Notes: generated by a model not told the origin, from the letters alone. A stretch of 64,000 nucleotides of DNA from Pseudomonas sp. RSB 5.4 (GCF_037126175.1 NZ_CP146986.1:3977001-4041000); one strand, 5' to 3'. Positions 21,043 through 30,550 are shown, counted from the stretch's first letter. Program-made: numbers and translations.

Positions 21043-22213
21043 GGCTTGGCTCCGACGACAGTTGGGCAAAGCAATCGGCCAGTCCTTCTAACAATAGCTG
21101 CACCTGCGCCTCGCTGTGGGCGGCGGTCAGGGTCACGCGCAGGCGTGCACTTCCCGCCGGGACGGTAGGCGGACGGATTGCGCTGACCATCAAGCCGCGC
21201 TCGCGCAGCATCCGCGACAGGCGCACGGCGCGACCGGCATCGCCGATCAGAATCGGCTGGATCGGGGTGAAGCTGTCCATCAGTTGCAGACCGATCTGCT
21301 CGGCCCCTCGACGAAATTGGCGGATCAGCAGGTTAAGGTGCTCACGCCGCCAATGCTCGGTGCGCAGTAATTCCAGACTTTTCAGGGTCGCGCAGGCTAG
21401 CGCCGGCGGCTGGCTGGTGGTGTAGATGTAGGGCCGGGCGAACTGGATCAGGCTTTCGATCAGTTCTTCACTGCCAGCGACAAAAGCGCCAGCAGTACCG
21501 AACGCCTTGCCAAGGGTGCCGACCAGCACCGGCACATCCTCCTGACTCAGACCAAAATGCTCGACGATCCCGCCGCCATTGGCGCCGAGCGGGCCGAAGC
21601 CATGGGCATCGTCGACCATCAACCACGCGCCTTTGGCCTTGGCCTCACGCGCCAGCGCCGGCAGATCGGCGAGATCGCCGTCCATGCTGAACACTCCGTC
21701 AGTCACCACCAGCGTATTGCCGGTGGCTTTCTCCAGCCGCTTGGCCAGGCTGTCGGCGTCGTTGTGCAGGTAACGATTGAACCGCGCGCCGGACAACAGA
21801 CCGGCATCCAGCAACGACGCGTGGTTGAGCCGGTCTTCCAGCACCGTATCGCCCTGCCCGACCAGCGCCGTGACCGCACCGAGGTTGGCCATGTAGCCGG
21901 TGGTGAACAGCAACGCACGGGGCCGGCCGGTGAGATCGGCGAGGGCTTCTTCCAGTGCGTGATGCGGGCCGCTGTGACCGATCACCAGATGCGACGCGCC
22001 GCCGCCCACGCCCCAGCGCTCGGCACCGTCGCGCCAGGCTTCGATCACCTGCGGATGATTGGCCAGGCCAAGGTAATCGTTGTTACAGAACGCCAGCAAC
22101 GGCTGGCCGTCGACCACCACTTCAGGCCCCTGCGGGGACTCGAGCAGCGGGCGCTGACGATAGAGATTTTCGGCACGGCGGGCAGCAAGGCGTGCGGCGA
22201 GATCGAAAGACAT
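21035..22213 (-). CDS. bioF: 8-amino-7-oxononanoate synthase
   Basis: A 392-residue PLP alpha-oxoamine synthase joining pimeloyl-ACP and alanine. [25 protein letters not shown] and the PLP lysine region [13 protein letters not shown] are family hallmarks. The ATG at 22213 ([12 protein letters not shown]) has GAGG upstream. It is separated from bioB by a REP pair and overlaps bioH at its end. Confidence 0.95.
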   Translation of the reverse strand: MSFDLAARLAARRAENLYRQRPLLESPQGPEVVVDGQPLLAFCNNDYLGLANHPQVIEAWRDGAERWGVGGGASHLVIGHSGPHHALEEALADLTGRPRALLFTTGYMANLGAVTALVGQGDTVLEDRLNHASLLDAGLLSGARFNRYLHNDADSLAKRLEKATGNTLVVTDGVFSMDGDLADLPALAREAKAKGAWLMVDDAHGFGPLGANGGGIVEHFGLSQEDVPVLVGTLGKAFGTAGAFVAGSEELIESLIQFARPYIYTTSQPPALACATLKSLELLRTEHWRREHLNLLIRQFRRGAEQIGLQLMDSFTPIQPILIGDAGRAVRLSRMLRERGLMVSAIRPPTVPAGSARLRVTLTAAHSEAQVQLLLEGLADCFAQLSSEPSHA

Positions 22214-22243
22214 GCAGGCCTCGACTTTCAAGTGACACAGATC

Positions 22244-22338
22244 TCCTGTAGGAGTGAGCCTGCTCGCGATGGCGGTGTATCAGTCGACATTATTGGTGAA
22301 TGTCAGACCGCTATCGCGAGCAGGCTCACTCCTACAGG
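22244..22338. repeat. REP pair 3 (type A') between bioB and bioF
   Basis: Inverted GGAGTGAGCCTGCTCGCGAT units, the same variant as pair 2. It splits the bio operon after its first gene, so it may lower bioF-H-C-D expression relative to bioB. Confidence 0.92.
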
Positions 22339-22359
22339 GTTTTGCGTTTCGAGCGAAGA

Positions 22360-23415
22360 TCAGACCGCAGCGTTATAGAACTGCTCGCTGCTCTTCTGCT
22401 CCACCAACGCCTGCTCGATCGCGGCCTGATGCACCTCGTCGGAATGCTCTTCGCGCGCTTCCGGTTGAATGCCCAGGCGCGCGAACAGTTGCATGTCCTT
22501 GTCGGCCTGCGGGTTGGCGGTGGTCAGCAGTTTGTCGCCGTAGAAAATCGAGTTGGCACCGGCAAGGAATGCCAACGCCTGCATTTGCTCATTCATCGCC
22601 TCGCGGCCGGCGGACAGGCGCACGTGGGATTGCGGCATGAGAATGCGCGCCACGGCGAGCATGCGGATGAAGTCGAACGGGTCGACGTCATCGGCGTTTT
22701 CCAGCGGCGTGCCGGCGACTTTCACCAGCATGTTGATCGGCACCGACTCCGGATGCTCCGGCAGGTTGGCCAACTGGATCAGCAGGTTGGCGCGGTCGTC
22801 CAGCGACTCGCCCATGCCGAGAATGCCGCCGGAGCAGATCTTCATCCCCGACTCACGCACGTAGGCCAGCGTCTGCAAGCGTTCGCTGTAGGTGCGGGTG
22901 GTGATGATGCTGCCGTAGAACTCAGGCGAAGTATCGAGGTTGTGGTTGTAGTAATCGAGGCCAGCCTTGGCCAGCGCCTCGGTCTGTTCCTGATCGAGAC
23001 GACCGAGGGTCATGCAGGTTTCCAGGCCCATGGCTTTCACGCCTTCGACCATCTTCAGCACATACGGCATGTCTTTGGCCGACGGGTGCTTCCACGCCGC
23101 GCCCATGCAGAAACGGGTCGAGCCGATGGCTTTGGCGCGGGCAGCCTCTTCGAGGACTTTCTGCACTTCCATCAGCTTTTCTTTTTCCAGGCCGGTGTTG
23201 TAGTGACCGGACTGCGGGCAGTACTTGCAGTCTTCCGGGCAGGCACCGGTCTTGATCGACAGCAGGGTGGAAACCTGCACGCGGTTAGCGTTGAAATGGG
23301 CGCGGTGCACCGTCTGCGCCTGGAACAGCAAGTCGTTGAATGGCTGTACGAAGAGCGCTTTGACTTCGGCTAAAGACCAGTCGTGACGCAGGGTGGCAGA
23401 GGTGCTGGCGCTCAT
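22360..23415 (-). CDS. bioB: Biotin synthase
   Basis: A 351-residue radical-SAM enzyme inserting sulfur into dethiobiotin. The SAM cluster motif is Cys59-x3-Cys63-x2-Cys66 ([11 protein letters not shown]). Later motifs include the NLDTSPEFY and YGDKLLTT regions that bind substrate and the auxiliary cluster. The ATG at 23415 gives [20 protein letters not shown] box overlapping a BirA-like palindrome lies about 100 bases upstream, which would make the operon biotin-repressed. Confidence 0.96.
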   Translation of the reverse strand: MSASTSATLRHDWSLAEVKALFVQPFNDLLFQAQTVHRAHFNANRVQVSTLLSIKTGACPEDCKYCPQSGHYNTGLEKEKLMEVQKVLEEAARAKAIGSTRFCMGAAWKHPSAKDMPYVLKMVEGVKAMGLETCMTLGRLDQEQTEALAKAGLDYYNHNLDTSPEFYGSIITTRTYSERLQTLAYVRESGMKICSGGILGMGESLDDRANLLIQLANLPEHPESVPINMLVKVAGTPLENADDVDPFDFIRMLAVARILMPQSHVRLSAGREAMNEQMQALAFLAGANSIFYGDKLLTTANPQADKDMQLFARLGIQPEAREEHSDEVHQAAIEQALVEQKSSEQFYNAAV

Positions 23416-23490
23416 GGGCAGTTCCTTGGTTATGCTTGGCTGGCGGCTGCGGGAACGGAATACCCACAGGCGCGACACGGATGTTCGGCA

Positions 23491-23543
23491 TATTTAAGGA
23501 AGAGTCATGCGCTGTCAACCACGACACGAACAACAGGTTTACA
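23491..23543 (-). promoter_or_regulatory. bioB promoter with BirA-like operator
   Basis: TGTCAACC (23513-23520), 15 bases, GGTTTACA (23536-23543) closely matches the BirA operator TTGTAAACC-N14-16-GGTTTACAA (7/9 and 8/9 over the full arms). On the minus strand a perfect -35 TTGACA (23518-23513) overlaps the proximal arm; TAAATA (23496-23491) is a possible -10. The operator covers codons 3-13 of the divergent comF gene. Confidence 0.65.
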
Positions 23544-24241
23544 TCTGTTTAAAAAACGTACAGAGCTGCTTGCTGTGCGATGAACCCGCAGAAGCAGAAA
23601 TGCCAATCTGCGTCGCCTGCGAAACCGATCTGCCCTGGCTCGGCGACCACTGCCAGACCTGCGCCTTGCCGCTGCCCGCCGCTGGACTGACTTGCGGCGG
23701 ATGCCTGCTAGAGCCGCCGGCGTTCGAACAGGTGGTGGTGCCTTGGCGCTATGACTTCCCGGTGGACAGTCTGATTACGCGCTTTAAACACAACGCGAAA
23801 TGGCCGTTTGGTCACCTGCTCGCCGACGTTGCCGGTCAATACCTGCAACATCGCTTCGATGAAGGTTTGCCGCGACCTGACCTGTTGGTGCCGGTGCCAC
23901 TGGCGAGCAAACGTCTGCGTCAACGTGGGTTCAATCAAGCGGCAATGCTGGGGCGATGGTTAAGCCAACAGCTGGATCTGCCTTTTGAGGAACAGGCTCT
24001 ACGGCGGATTCACGACACCAGCGCCCAGCAGGATCTCGACGCCAAGGCGCGCAAGCGCAACTTGCGTCACGCCTTCGCCCTGGCCCCGGACGCAGAGGTG
24101 AAAGGTCGGCACTTCGCATTGATCGATGACGTGCTGACCACCGGCGCCACGGCCCAGGCACTGGCGCGACTGTTAAAAGATGCCGGTGCAGCACGGGTTG
24201 ACGTGTATTGCCTGGCGCGCACACCAAAACCGGGGACTTGA
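23507..24241 (+). CDS. ComF family phosphoribosyltransferase-like protein
   Basis: A 244-residue ComF protein: an N-terminal zinc-finger-like cysteine region (CLLC, CVAC, CQTC, CGGC in residues 20-70) and a C-terminal PRTase domain with the PRPP loop ALIDDVLTTGATA. ComF proteins are linked to DNA uptake in competent bacteria, but their role in Pseudomonas is unclear. The ATG at 23507 has AGGAAG upstream. It is divergent from bioB across 91 bases and overlaps the BirA-like operator, so it may respond to biotin by accident of position. Confidence 0.88.
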   Translation: MRCQPRHEQQVYICLKNVQSCLLCDEPAEAEMPICVACETDLPWLGDHCQTCALPLPAAGLTCGGCLLEPPAFEQVVVPWRYDFPVDSLITRFKHNAKWPFGHLLADVAGQYLQHRFDEGLPRPDLLVPVPLASKRLRQRGFNQAAMLGRWLSQQLDLPFEEQALRRIHDTSAQQDLDAKARKRNLRHAFALAPDAEVKGRHFALIDDVLTTGATAQALARLLKDAGAARVDVYCLARTPKPGT

Positions 24242-24259
24242 GAATCGGCACAATCCCAT

Positions 24260-24349
24260 TGTGGGAGCGGGCTTGCTCGCGAAGAGGCCTGCACATTCAG
24301 CACCTACGGCGACTGACACACCGCCTTCGCGAGCAAGCCCGCTCCCACC
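24260..24349. repeat. REP pair 4 (type A) between comF and modE
   Basis: Two type A units facing each other across about 43 bases, directly after comF. Confidence 0.93.
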
Positions 24350-24431
24350 GGGGGGACAGCATGTGGCTTGACTCTTGTGATGCAAGCCGCCAACTTCACT
24401 TCCCACCGCCACCGTAAAAAGCACCCAATTC

Positions 24432-25196
24432 ATGTCCTTGCCCACCCTGTTGTCCCAGCACATCGTCCGCCGTCCGCAGCGCATCGCCCTGCTGCAACAC
24501 ATTGCCGAACAGGGCTCGATCACCCGCGCCGCGAAAAGCGCCGGGCTGAGTTACAAAGCCGCCTGGGATGCAATCGATGAGTTGAACAACCTGGCGCAGA
24601 AACCGCTGGTGGAACGTGCGGTCGGTGGCAAGGGCGGCGGTGGCGCCAAACTGTCCAGCGAAGGCGAACGGGTGTTGCGTCTTTATCAAAAGTTGCAGGC
24701 GTTGCAGGCGCAGGTGCTGGAAGCCGCCGAAGACGCCAGCGATCTGGATCTGCTCGGGCGCCTGATGCTGCGCACCAGCGCGCGCAACCAGTTGCACGGC
24801 AAAGTCGTCGCCATCGAAGGTCAGGGCCGCAACGACCTGATTCGCCTCGAACTGGCCGAAGGCCTGTGGATCAACGCGCAGATCACCCACGACAGCACCG
24901 TGCACCTGGAACTGCAACCGGGCACCGAAGTGGTGGCACTGATCAAGGCCGGCTGGCTTGAAGTGCTGGCCCCGGAGCAAGTTGCAACATCTGGACACAA
25001 TCTTCTGCAGGGCACCATTGAAGCCATTCTCGATGCCGAGGACGGCCCCAGCGAAGTGCGCATCACCCTGCCCAACGGCCAGACGCTCTGCGCTCTGGCG
25101 GAGCCGCTGCAGCTTCGCACCCGCAAGCTGAGTGTCGAGCAACCGGTGCAAGTGCAATTTTCGCCGTCCAATGTGCTGATCGGCACGCCGCTGTAA
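24432..25196 (+). CDS. modE: Molybdate-responsive regulator ModE
   Basis: A 254-residue ModE: N-terminal winged helix (GSITRAAKSAGLSYKAAWDAI), then two TOBE/Mop molybdate-binding repeats (about residues 120-185 and 195-253, with SARNQLHGKV and SGHNLLQGTI). It represses or activates molybdate transport and molybdoenzyme genes when bound to molybdate. No modABC transporter genes are in the window, so here it acts at a distance. The neighbour downstream is a Tat-exported phosphatase-like protein 71 bases away. Confidence 0.92.
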   Translation: MSLPTLLSQHIVRRPQRIALLQHIAEQGSITRAAKSAGLSYKAAWDAIDELNNLAQKPLVERAVGGKGGGGAKLSSEGERVLRLYQKLQALQAQVLEAAEDASDLDLLGRLMLRTSARNQLHGKVVAIEGQGRNDLIRLELAEGLWINAQITHDSTVHLELQPGTEVVALIKAGWLEVLAPEQVATSGHNLLQGTIEAILDAEDGPSEVRITLPNGQTLCALAEPLQLRTRKLSVEQPVQVQFSPSNVLIGTPL

Positions 25197-25267
25197 CGGA
25201 CTTTCTGCAACAAAAGCTTCATCGCCCCCCATTAAGGTTGCTGCCAAAACCAAGCAGGGAGCCTGAT

Positions 25268-27169
25268 GTGAGCCTATTAGAAGAAAACCAATCGACTGAT
25301 CTGGAAAAAATGGTCGGCCTCAGCCGTCGCGGTTTCATCAGTGCCGGGGCACTGTGCGGCGCCGCCATGTTCCTCGGCGGCAACCTGCTGAGCCGCAGCG
25401 CGCTGGCCACCGGCATCAGCGCCGGCAATAGCCGCCTGCTCGGTTTCGAGAGCATTCCCGCCGCGACCACCGACGTCATCAGCCTGCCCAAGGGCTACAA
25501 GTCCTCGGTGCTGATCAGTTGGGGTCAGCCATTGCACAAGAACGGCCCGGCATTCGACCCGAGCGGCAATGGCACCGCCGCCGCCCAGGAAGTGCAGTTC
25601 GGCGACAACAACGACGGCATGAGCCTGTTCGAATTCCCCGACGACCGAAACCGTGCGTTGATGGCGATCAACAACGAATACACCAACTACCGCTACCTCT
25701 ACCCGCACGGCGGCATGCCGCAATCGGCCGAAGACGTGCGCAAGGCGCTGGCCTGTGAAGGGGTGTCGGTGATCGAAGTGCAGCGCAAAAATGGTCAGTG
25801 GCAGTTCGTCCAGGGCTCGCGCTACAACCGCCGCATCCATGGCAACTCGCCGCTGCGCATCAGCGGCCCGGCGGCCGGTCATGAGCTGATGAAGACGGCC
25901 GCCGACAAGCACGGCAAGAAAGTCCTCGGCACCTTCCAGAACTGCGCCAACGGCAAGACGCCGTGGGGCACCTACCTGACCTGCGAAGAGAACTTCACCG
26001 ACTGCTTCGGCAGCAGCAACGCGCAGCAGCAGTTCGATCCGGCGCAAAAGCGCTACGGCGTGTCGGCCGCCAGCCGCGAGATCAACTGGCACCCGTTCGA
26101 CCCGCGGTTCGACATGGCGAAGAATCCCAACGAACTCAACCGTCACGGCTGGGTGGTCGAAATCGATCCGTTCGATCCGCAATCGACCCCGGTCAAGCGT
26201 ACGGCGCTGGGTCGCTTCAAACATGAAAACGCCGCGCTGGCCGAGACCGATGATGGTCGCGCCGTGGTGTACATGGGCGACGACGAACGCGGCGAGTTCA
26301 TCTACAAATTCGTCAGCCGCGACCGCATCAACCATCGCAACCCGAAAGCCAACCGCGACATTCTCGACCACGGCACGCTGTACGTGGCCAAGTTCGACGC
26401 CGGTGACGGCAACCCGGACCACCCGAAGGGCCAGGGCCAGTGGATCGAACTGACCCACGGCAAGAACGGCATCGACGCCAGCAGCGGTTTCGCCGATCAG
26501 GCCGAAGTGCTGATCCACGCCCGCCTCGCCGCCAGTGTGGTCGGCGCCACGCGCATGGACCGCCCGGAGTGGATCGTGGTCAGCCCGAAGGACGGCCAGG
26601 TTTATTGCACCCTGACCAACAACGCCAAGCGCGGCGAAGACGGGCAGCCAGTGGGCGGGCCGAACCCGCGCGCGAAGAACGTCTACGGGCAGATCCTGCG
26701 CTGGCGCACCGACCGCGACGATCACGCGTCGAAGACGTTTGCCTGGGATCTGTTCGTGGTCGCCGGCAACCCGGGTGTGCATGCCGGCACGCCGAAGGGC
26801 GGCTCGTCGAACATCACCCCGCAGAACATGTTCAACAGCCCGGACGGTCTGGGCTTCGACAAGGCCGGGCGCTTGTGGATTCTGACTGACGGCGACTCGA
26901 GCAACGCCGGGGACTTTGCCGGGATGGGCAACAACCAGATGCTCTGTGCCGATCCCAAGACCGGCGAGATTCGCCGGTTCATGGTCGGGCCGATTGGTTG
27001 CGAAGTCACCGGGATCAGCTTCTCGCCGGATCAGAAAACCCTGTTTGTCGGGATTCAGCACCCGGGCGAAAACGGCGGTTCGACCTTCCCCGAGCATCTG
27101 CCGAATGGCAAGCCGCGGTCTTCGGTGATGGCAATTACCCGTGAGGATGGCGGGATCGTCGGCGCCTGA
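25268..27169 (+). CDS. PhoX-family (DUF839) protein, Tat-exported
   Basis: A 633-residue PhoX-like protein. The N-terminus carries a twin-arginine signal (SRRGFI at about 20-25, then a hydrophobic stretch with alanines), so export is via Tat. The body has the DUF839 beta-propeller motifs, such as GTYLTCEENFTDCFG and FKHENAAL. Family members such as PhoX are calcium/iron alkaline phosphatases, but many paralogues have unproven activity. I start it at GTG 25268, six to seven bases after AGGGA. I see no PHO box upstream, so phosphate control is not supported. Confidence 0.85.
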   Translation: MSLLEENQSTDLEKMVGLSRRGFISAGALCGAAMFLGGNLLSRSALATGISAGNSRLLGFESIPAATTDVISLPKGYKSSVLISWGQPLHKNGPAFDPSGNGTAAAQEVQFGDNNDGMSLFEFPDDRNRALMAINNEYTNYRYLYPHGGMPQSAEDVRKALACEGVSVIEVQRKNGQWQFVQGSRYNRRIHGNSPLRISGPAAGHELMKTAADKHGKKVLGTFQNCANGKTPWGTYLTCEENFTDCFGSSNAQQQFDPAQKRYGVSAASREINWHPFDPRFDMAKNPNELNRHGWVVEIDPFDPQSTPVKRTALGRFKHENAALAETDDGRAVVYMGDDERGEFIYKFVSRDRINHRNPKANRDILDHGTLYVAKFDAGDGNPDHPKGQGQWIELTHGKNGIDASSGFADQAEVLIHARLAASVVGATRMDRPEWIVVSPKDGQVYCTLTNNAKRGEDGQPVGGPNPRAKNVYGQILRWRTDRDDHASKTFAWDLFVVAGNPGVHAGTPKGGSSNITPQNMFNSPDGLGFDKAGRLWILTDGDSSNAGDFAGMGNNQMLCADPKTGEIRRFMVGPIGCEVTGISFSPDQKTLFVGIQHPGENGGSTFPEHLPNGKPRSSVMAITREDGGIVGA

Positions 27170-27176
27170 TAAATCG

Positions 27177-27274
27177 CTTTCGCGAGCAAGCCCGCTCCCA
27201 CATTGGATCGGCTGAGTGCATGAGATGGTCGGCACACCGGAGTTCCACTGTGGGAGGGGGCTTGCTCCCGAAGA
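27177..27274. repeat. REP pair 5 (type A, one arm diverged)
   Basis: The left unit is standard type A; the right unit reads GGGAGGGGGCTTGCTCCCGA, a G/C-shifted variant shared with pair 6. It lies between the PhoX-like gene and srkA. Confidence 0.9.
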
Positions 27275-27378
27275 GGCCCTTCCAGGCAGCCCACTATTCA
27301 AGGCAAAACCCTCAACCTCCACAGTCTGCGCTACCATGCTGGGCCGGACGCGGCAGCCTGCTGCGCGCAGGAGTCAGC

Positions 27379-28353
27379 ATGGCCCACCCGTTTGAAACCC
27401 TCACCCCCGACCTTGTACTCGATGCCGTTGAAAGCATCGGGTTTCTCAGTGATGCGCGCATCCTCGCGCTCAACAGCTATGAGAACCGCGTCTACCAGGT
27501 CGGTATCGAAGACTCCGAACCGCTGATCGCCAAGTTCTATCGTCCGCAGCGCTGGACCAACGAAGCCATCCTCGAAGAACACCAGTTCACCTTCGAACTG
27601 GCCGACGTCGAAATCCCGGTGGTGGCGCCGCTGATCCACAACGGCCAGACCCTGCACGAACACGCGGGTTTCCGCTTCACCCTGTTCCCCCGTCGTGGCG
27701 GTCGCGCGCCGGAGCCGGGCAACCTTGATCAGCTATACCGCCTCGGCCAGTTGCTCGGGCGCATTCATGCGGTCGGCGCGACCAAGCCGTTCGAACACCG
27801 TGAAGCACTCGGCGTGCAGAACTTCGGCCATGCCTCGCTGGCGACGTTGCTTGAAGGCAACTTCATCCCCAAGAGCCTGCTGCCAGCCTACGAGTCCGTG
27901 GCCCGCGACTTGCTCAAGCGTGTCGAAGACGTCTACGCCGCCACGCCGCACCAGAACATCCGCATGCACGGCGACTGCCACCCCGGCAACATGATGTGCC
28001 GCGATGAAATGTTCCACATCGTCGACCTCGACGACTGCCGCATGGGCCCGGCCGTGCAGGACATCTGGATGATGCTCGCCGGCGACCGTCAGGAATGCCT
28101 CGGGCAACTGTCGGAACTGATGGACGGCTACAACGAATTCCACGACTTCGATCCGCGCGAACTGGCGCTGATCGAACCGCTGCGCGCCCTGCGCCTGATG
28201 CACTACAGCGCCTGGCTGGCGCGGCGCTGGGACGACCCGGCGTTCCCGCACAGCTTTCCGTGGTTCGGCACCGAACGTTATTGGGGCGATCAGGTGTTGG
28301 CGTTGCGCGAACAGCTTTCGGCGCTGAATGAAGAACCCCTGAAACTGTTCTGA
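27379..28353 (+). CDS. srkA: Stress response kinase SrkA (YihE/RdoA)
   Basis: A 324-residue aminoglycoside-phosphotransferase-fold Ser/Thr kinase. The catalytic loop MHGDCHPGNMM and the metal-binding HIVDLDDCRMGP are clear. In E. coli the kinase protects against stress-induced death and counters MazEF lethality. The ATG at 27379 has CAGGAG upstream. It is flanked by REP pairs on both sides. Confidence 0.9.
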   Translation: MAHPFETLTPDLVLDAVESIGFLSDARILALNSYENRVYQVGIEDSEPLIAKFYRPQRWTNEAILEEHQFTFELADVEIPVVAPLIHNGQTLHEHAGFRFTLFPRRGGRAPEPGNLDQLYRLGQLLGRIHAVGATKPFEHREALGVQNFGHASLATLLEGNFIPKSLLPAYESVARDLLKRVEDVYAATPHQNIRMHGDCHPGNMMCRDEMFHIVDLDDCRMGPAVQDIWMMLAGDRQECLGQLSELMDGYNEFHDFDPRELALIEPLRALRLMHYSAWLARRWDDPAFPHSFPWFGTERYWGDQVLALREQLSALNEEPLKLF

Positions 28354-28368
28354 TTCACCACAAACCAT

Positions 28369-28456
28369 TGTGGGAGGGGCTTGCTCCCGAAGGCGGTGTG
28401 TCAGGCAATTATTCTGCTGCTGATACACCGCATTCGCGAGCAAGCCCGCTCCCACA
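28369..28456. repeat. REP pair 6 (type A, one arm diverged)
   Basis: The left unit is the G-rich variant (GGAGGGGCTTGCTCCCGAAG), the right unit is standard type A. It is the mirror image of pair 5 on the other side of srkA. Confidence 0.9.
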
Positions 28457-28545
28457 TTTGGCCAGTGTTCACAAATTCAAAACTCATTCGCCACCAAATC
28501 TCCTTACAATCCCTGCTTTGTCAGCTGCCTAAGCAAGGATTCTGC

Positions 28546-29433
28546 ATGCAAGCCGCCAACCCGCGTCGCGGGTACATTCTGGGCCTGAGTGCCTACATCA
28601 TCTGGGGCCTGTTCCCGATCTACTTCAAAGCCATCGCCGAAGTTCCCGCTGTCGAGATCATCATTCACCGCGTGCTGTGGTCGGCGCTGTTCGGCGCCTT
28701 GCTGCTGATGGTGTGGAAGCATCCCGGTTGGTTGCGTGAGTTGCTCGACAACCCGAAACGTCTGGCGATTCTGGCCTTGAGTGGCACCTTGATTGCGGCC
28801 AACTGGCTGACATACGTGTGGTCGGTGAACAACGGACGCATGCTCGAGGCGAGCCTCGGTTACTACATCAACCCGCTGGTCAACGTGCTGCTGGGGATGC
28901 TGATTCTCGGTGAACGTCTGCGGCGCATGCAGTGGGTCGCGGTGGGCCTGGCGGCCATCGGCGTGGCGCAGCAGGTGTGGCAGGTCGGCAGCCTGCCGTG
29001 GGTGTCGCTGGTGCTGGCGCTGACCTTCGGTTTCTACGGTTTGATCCGCAAACAGGCGCCAGTCAAGGCCTTGCCGGGGCTGGTGGTGGAAACGTGGATG
29101 CTGGTGCCGATCGCCTTCGCCTGGTTACTGTTCAACCAGACCGCGACCAGCGCACAACCGGAATTCTGGACCACCTCCCAAGCCTGGTGGCTGGTGGCTG
29201 CCGGCCCGGTCACGCTGGTGCCGCTGGTGTGCTTCAACGCCGCTACCCGGCACTTGCCCTACACCACCATCGGCTTCCTGCAATACCTGGCGCCAACGCT
29301 GGTACTGCTGCAGGCGGTGCTGCTGTTTGGTGAGCATTTGTCGTCGAGCACGCTGATCGCGTTCATCTTCATCTGGGCCGGTCTGGCCGTTTACAGCGTC
29401 GATGCGGTGATCAGTTTGCGCCGACGCAGCTGA
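28546..29433 (+). CDS. rarD: EamA-type transporter RarD
   Basis: A 295-residue inner-membrane protein with about ten hydrophobic helices and two EamA/DMT halves. It opens MQAANPRRGYILGLSAYIIW, with GLFPIYFKAI typical of RarD. RarD is linked to chloramphenicol sensitivity in P. aeruginosa; the physiological substrate is unknown. AAGGA precedes the ATG. Its stop codon lies within a 13-bp inverted repeat discussed under findings. Confidence 0.92.
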   Translation: MQAANPRRGYILGLSAYIIWGLFPIYFKAIAEVPAVEIIIHRVLWSALFGALLLMVWKHPGWLRELLDNPKRLAILALSGTLIAANWLTYVWSVNNGRMLEASLGYYINPLVNVLLGMLILGERLRRMQWVAVGLAAIGVAQQVWQVGSLPWVSLVLALTFGFYGLIRKQAPVKALPGLVVETWMLVPIAFAWLLFNQTATSAQPEFWTTSQAWWLVAAGPVTLVPLVCFNAATRHLPYTTIGFLQYLAPTLVLLQAVLLFGEHLSSSTLIAFIFIWAGLAVYSVDAVISLRRRS

Positions 29434-29655
29434 TCAAAAAACGCACAAAGCTTCGCAGGCCACGGTTCTCGTGGCCTGCAACGTTCCTTCCCAAGGTTAT
29501 CCACAGCGTGATCCCCGCCGTTTGTGCGCAAGTCACTGAATGCTGGCGGTTTTTTGATCAGTTCCCGGCAAGCCACGACCGACGTGGCGTTGCGCCCGGT
29601 CTCTACAGGTTATCCACAGGCAGGTGCACGTTAAAACTGGATAACCCGGCGGCGC
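29430..29655. other. Convergent gap with two DnaA boxes and inverted repeats
   Basis: No gene seen. Outer arms CTGATCAAAAAAC (29430-29442) and GTTTTTTGATCAG (29549-29561) are a perfect 13-bp inverted repeat. Inner arms CGCACAAA/TTTGTGCG follow in mirrored order. A perfect hairpin GCAGGCCACG/CGTGGCCTGC is at 29455-29479. Two consensus DnaA boxes TTATCCACA lie at 29497-29505 and 29610-29618 in the same orientation, within a shared 13-base repeat AGGTTATCCACAG. A partial reverse copy, GGATAACC, is at 29639-29646. Confidence 0.7.
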
Positions 29656-30174
29656 TTAAAGGTCTGTGCGTAACACCAGTTCGACCATCAGATCATCGGC
29701 CAGGGTTTCCAGCCGCGATTGCAGCACGTCCAGCGACAGGGTCAGCGGCACCGCCAAAATCGCTTCGGCGTGAAACAAAGGCTCGCTGCTCATCGGTGCC
29801 GGGCGCACTTCGGTCACCAGCCGTTCGAGGTTCACCCCCTGCTCGCTGAGCAACCGGGTGATGTCGCGCACGATGCCCGGGCGGTCATTGCCCACCAGCT
29901 CCATGGCGATCGGTTTCCAGGTGCAGGACTGCTCGATGCCACTCTCGGCGATCAGCACGCGAATGCCCTGTGCCGCCAGTGCTTGTAAGGCATCGACTAA
30001 TTCGTCGTAAGCCTCCGCCGGTACGCCCACCCGCAGAATCCCGGCGAACTGCCCGGCCATCCGTGACATGCGGCTTTCCAGCCAGTTGCCGCCGTGCTCG
30101 GCGATGCATTGGGCGATGCGCTCGACCTGCCCGGGCTTGTCCGGGGCAAACACAGTGAGTACGAGATGGTCCAT
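29656..30174 (-). CDS. GcvR-like ACT-domain regulatory protein
   Basis: A 172-residue protein made of two ACT domains (about residues 3-80 and 90-165), with VFAPDKPGQVERIA and ELVGNDRPGIVRDIT as the ligand-loop motifs. It matches the glycine cleavage system repressor GcvR family, which acts through protein contact with GcvA and not by binding DNA. In Pseudomonas the target is uncertain. It is divergent from glcB across a 606-base gap and convergent with rarD. Confidence 0.85.
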   Translation of the reverse strand: MDHLVLTVFAPDKPGQVERIAQCIAEHGGNWLESRMSRMAGQFAGILRVGVPAEAYDELVDALQALAAQGIRVLIAESGIEQSCTWKPIAMELVGNDRPGIVRDITRLLSEQGVNLERLVTEVRPAPMSSEPLFHAEAILAVPLTLSLDVLQSRLETLADDLMVELVLRTDL

Positions 30175-30261
30175 GGCGCCGCCCTCTTGTCATGACTTTT
30201 GTTATAGAAAGGCAAGTATAGGCAAGCACCGACATTCAGCCGCCATGCTCAAGTGAACAAC

Positions 30262-30373
30262 ACCTGTGGCGAGGGAGCTTGCTCCCGCTGGCGGCCGCAG
30301 GACGCCCTCTCCAGTCAGTAATAGCTTTTGCGGGTGCATCGCACCCGAGCGGGAGCAAGCTCCCTCGCCACAA
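30262..30373. repeat. REP pair 7 (type B) between divergent genes
   Basis: Type B units (CTGTGGCGAGGGAGCTTGCT and complement) facing each other across an internal palindromic stretch (GGGTGCATCGCACCC). Unusually, it lies between two divergent genes. Confidence 0.92.
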
Positions 30374-30550
30374 ATGCAGGCTCAGCGAAGCTGAATGGAA
30401 GCCACACAGGATTTATGTGTACAACTTTTTATATTTAGCTGGAACAATCCGATGGTTTTTTGAGAACATCCCGTTCCGCGACGTGACCGCAATGCGTCAT
30501 GAGGTCGCAGAACGACGTAATTAGTCTGATTTTCACAAGCGCAACGCATC

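Noticed and set aside
23536..23543. Alternative downstream start for comF that would free the BirA-like site
   Set aside because: The first residues run into the conserved CLLC finger, and the ATG at 23507 has a good AGGAAG site, so I kept the overlap.
25277..27337. 686-codon open frame antisense to the PhoX-like gene
   Set aside because: Starts in REP DNA and mirrors a clear Tat-exported protein.
29430..29561. Insertion sequence with 13-bp terminal repeats
   Set aside because: Only 132 bases, no transposase and no target-site duplication at the edges, so it cannot be called a mobile element.
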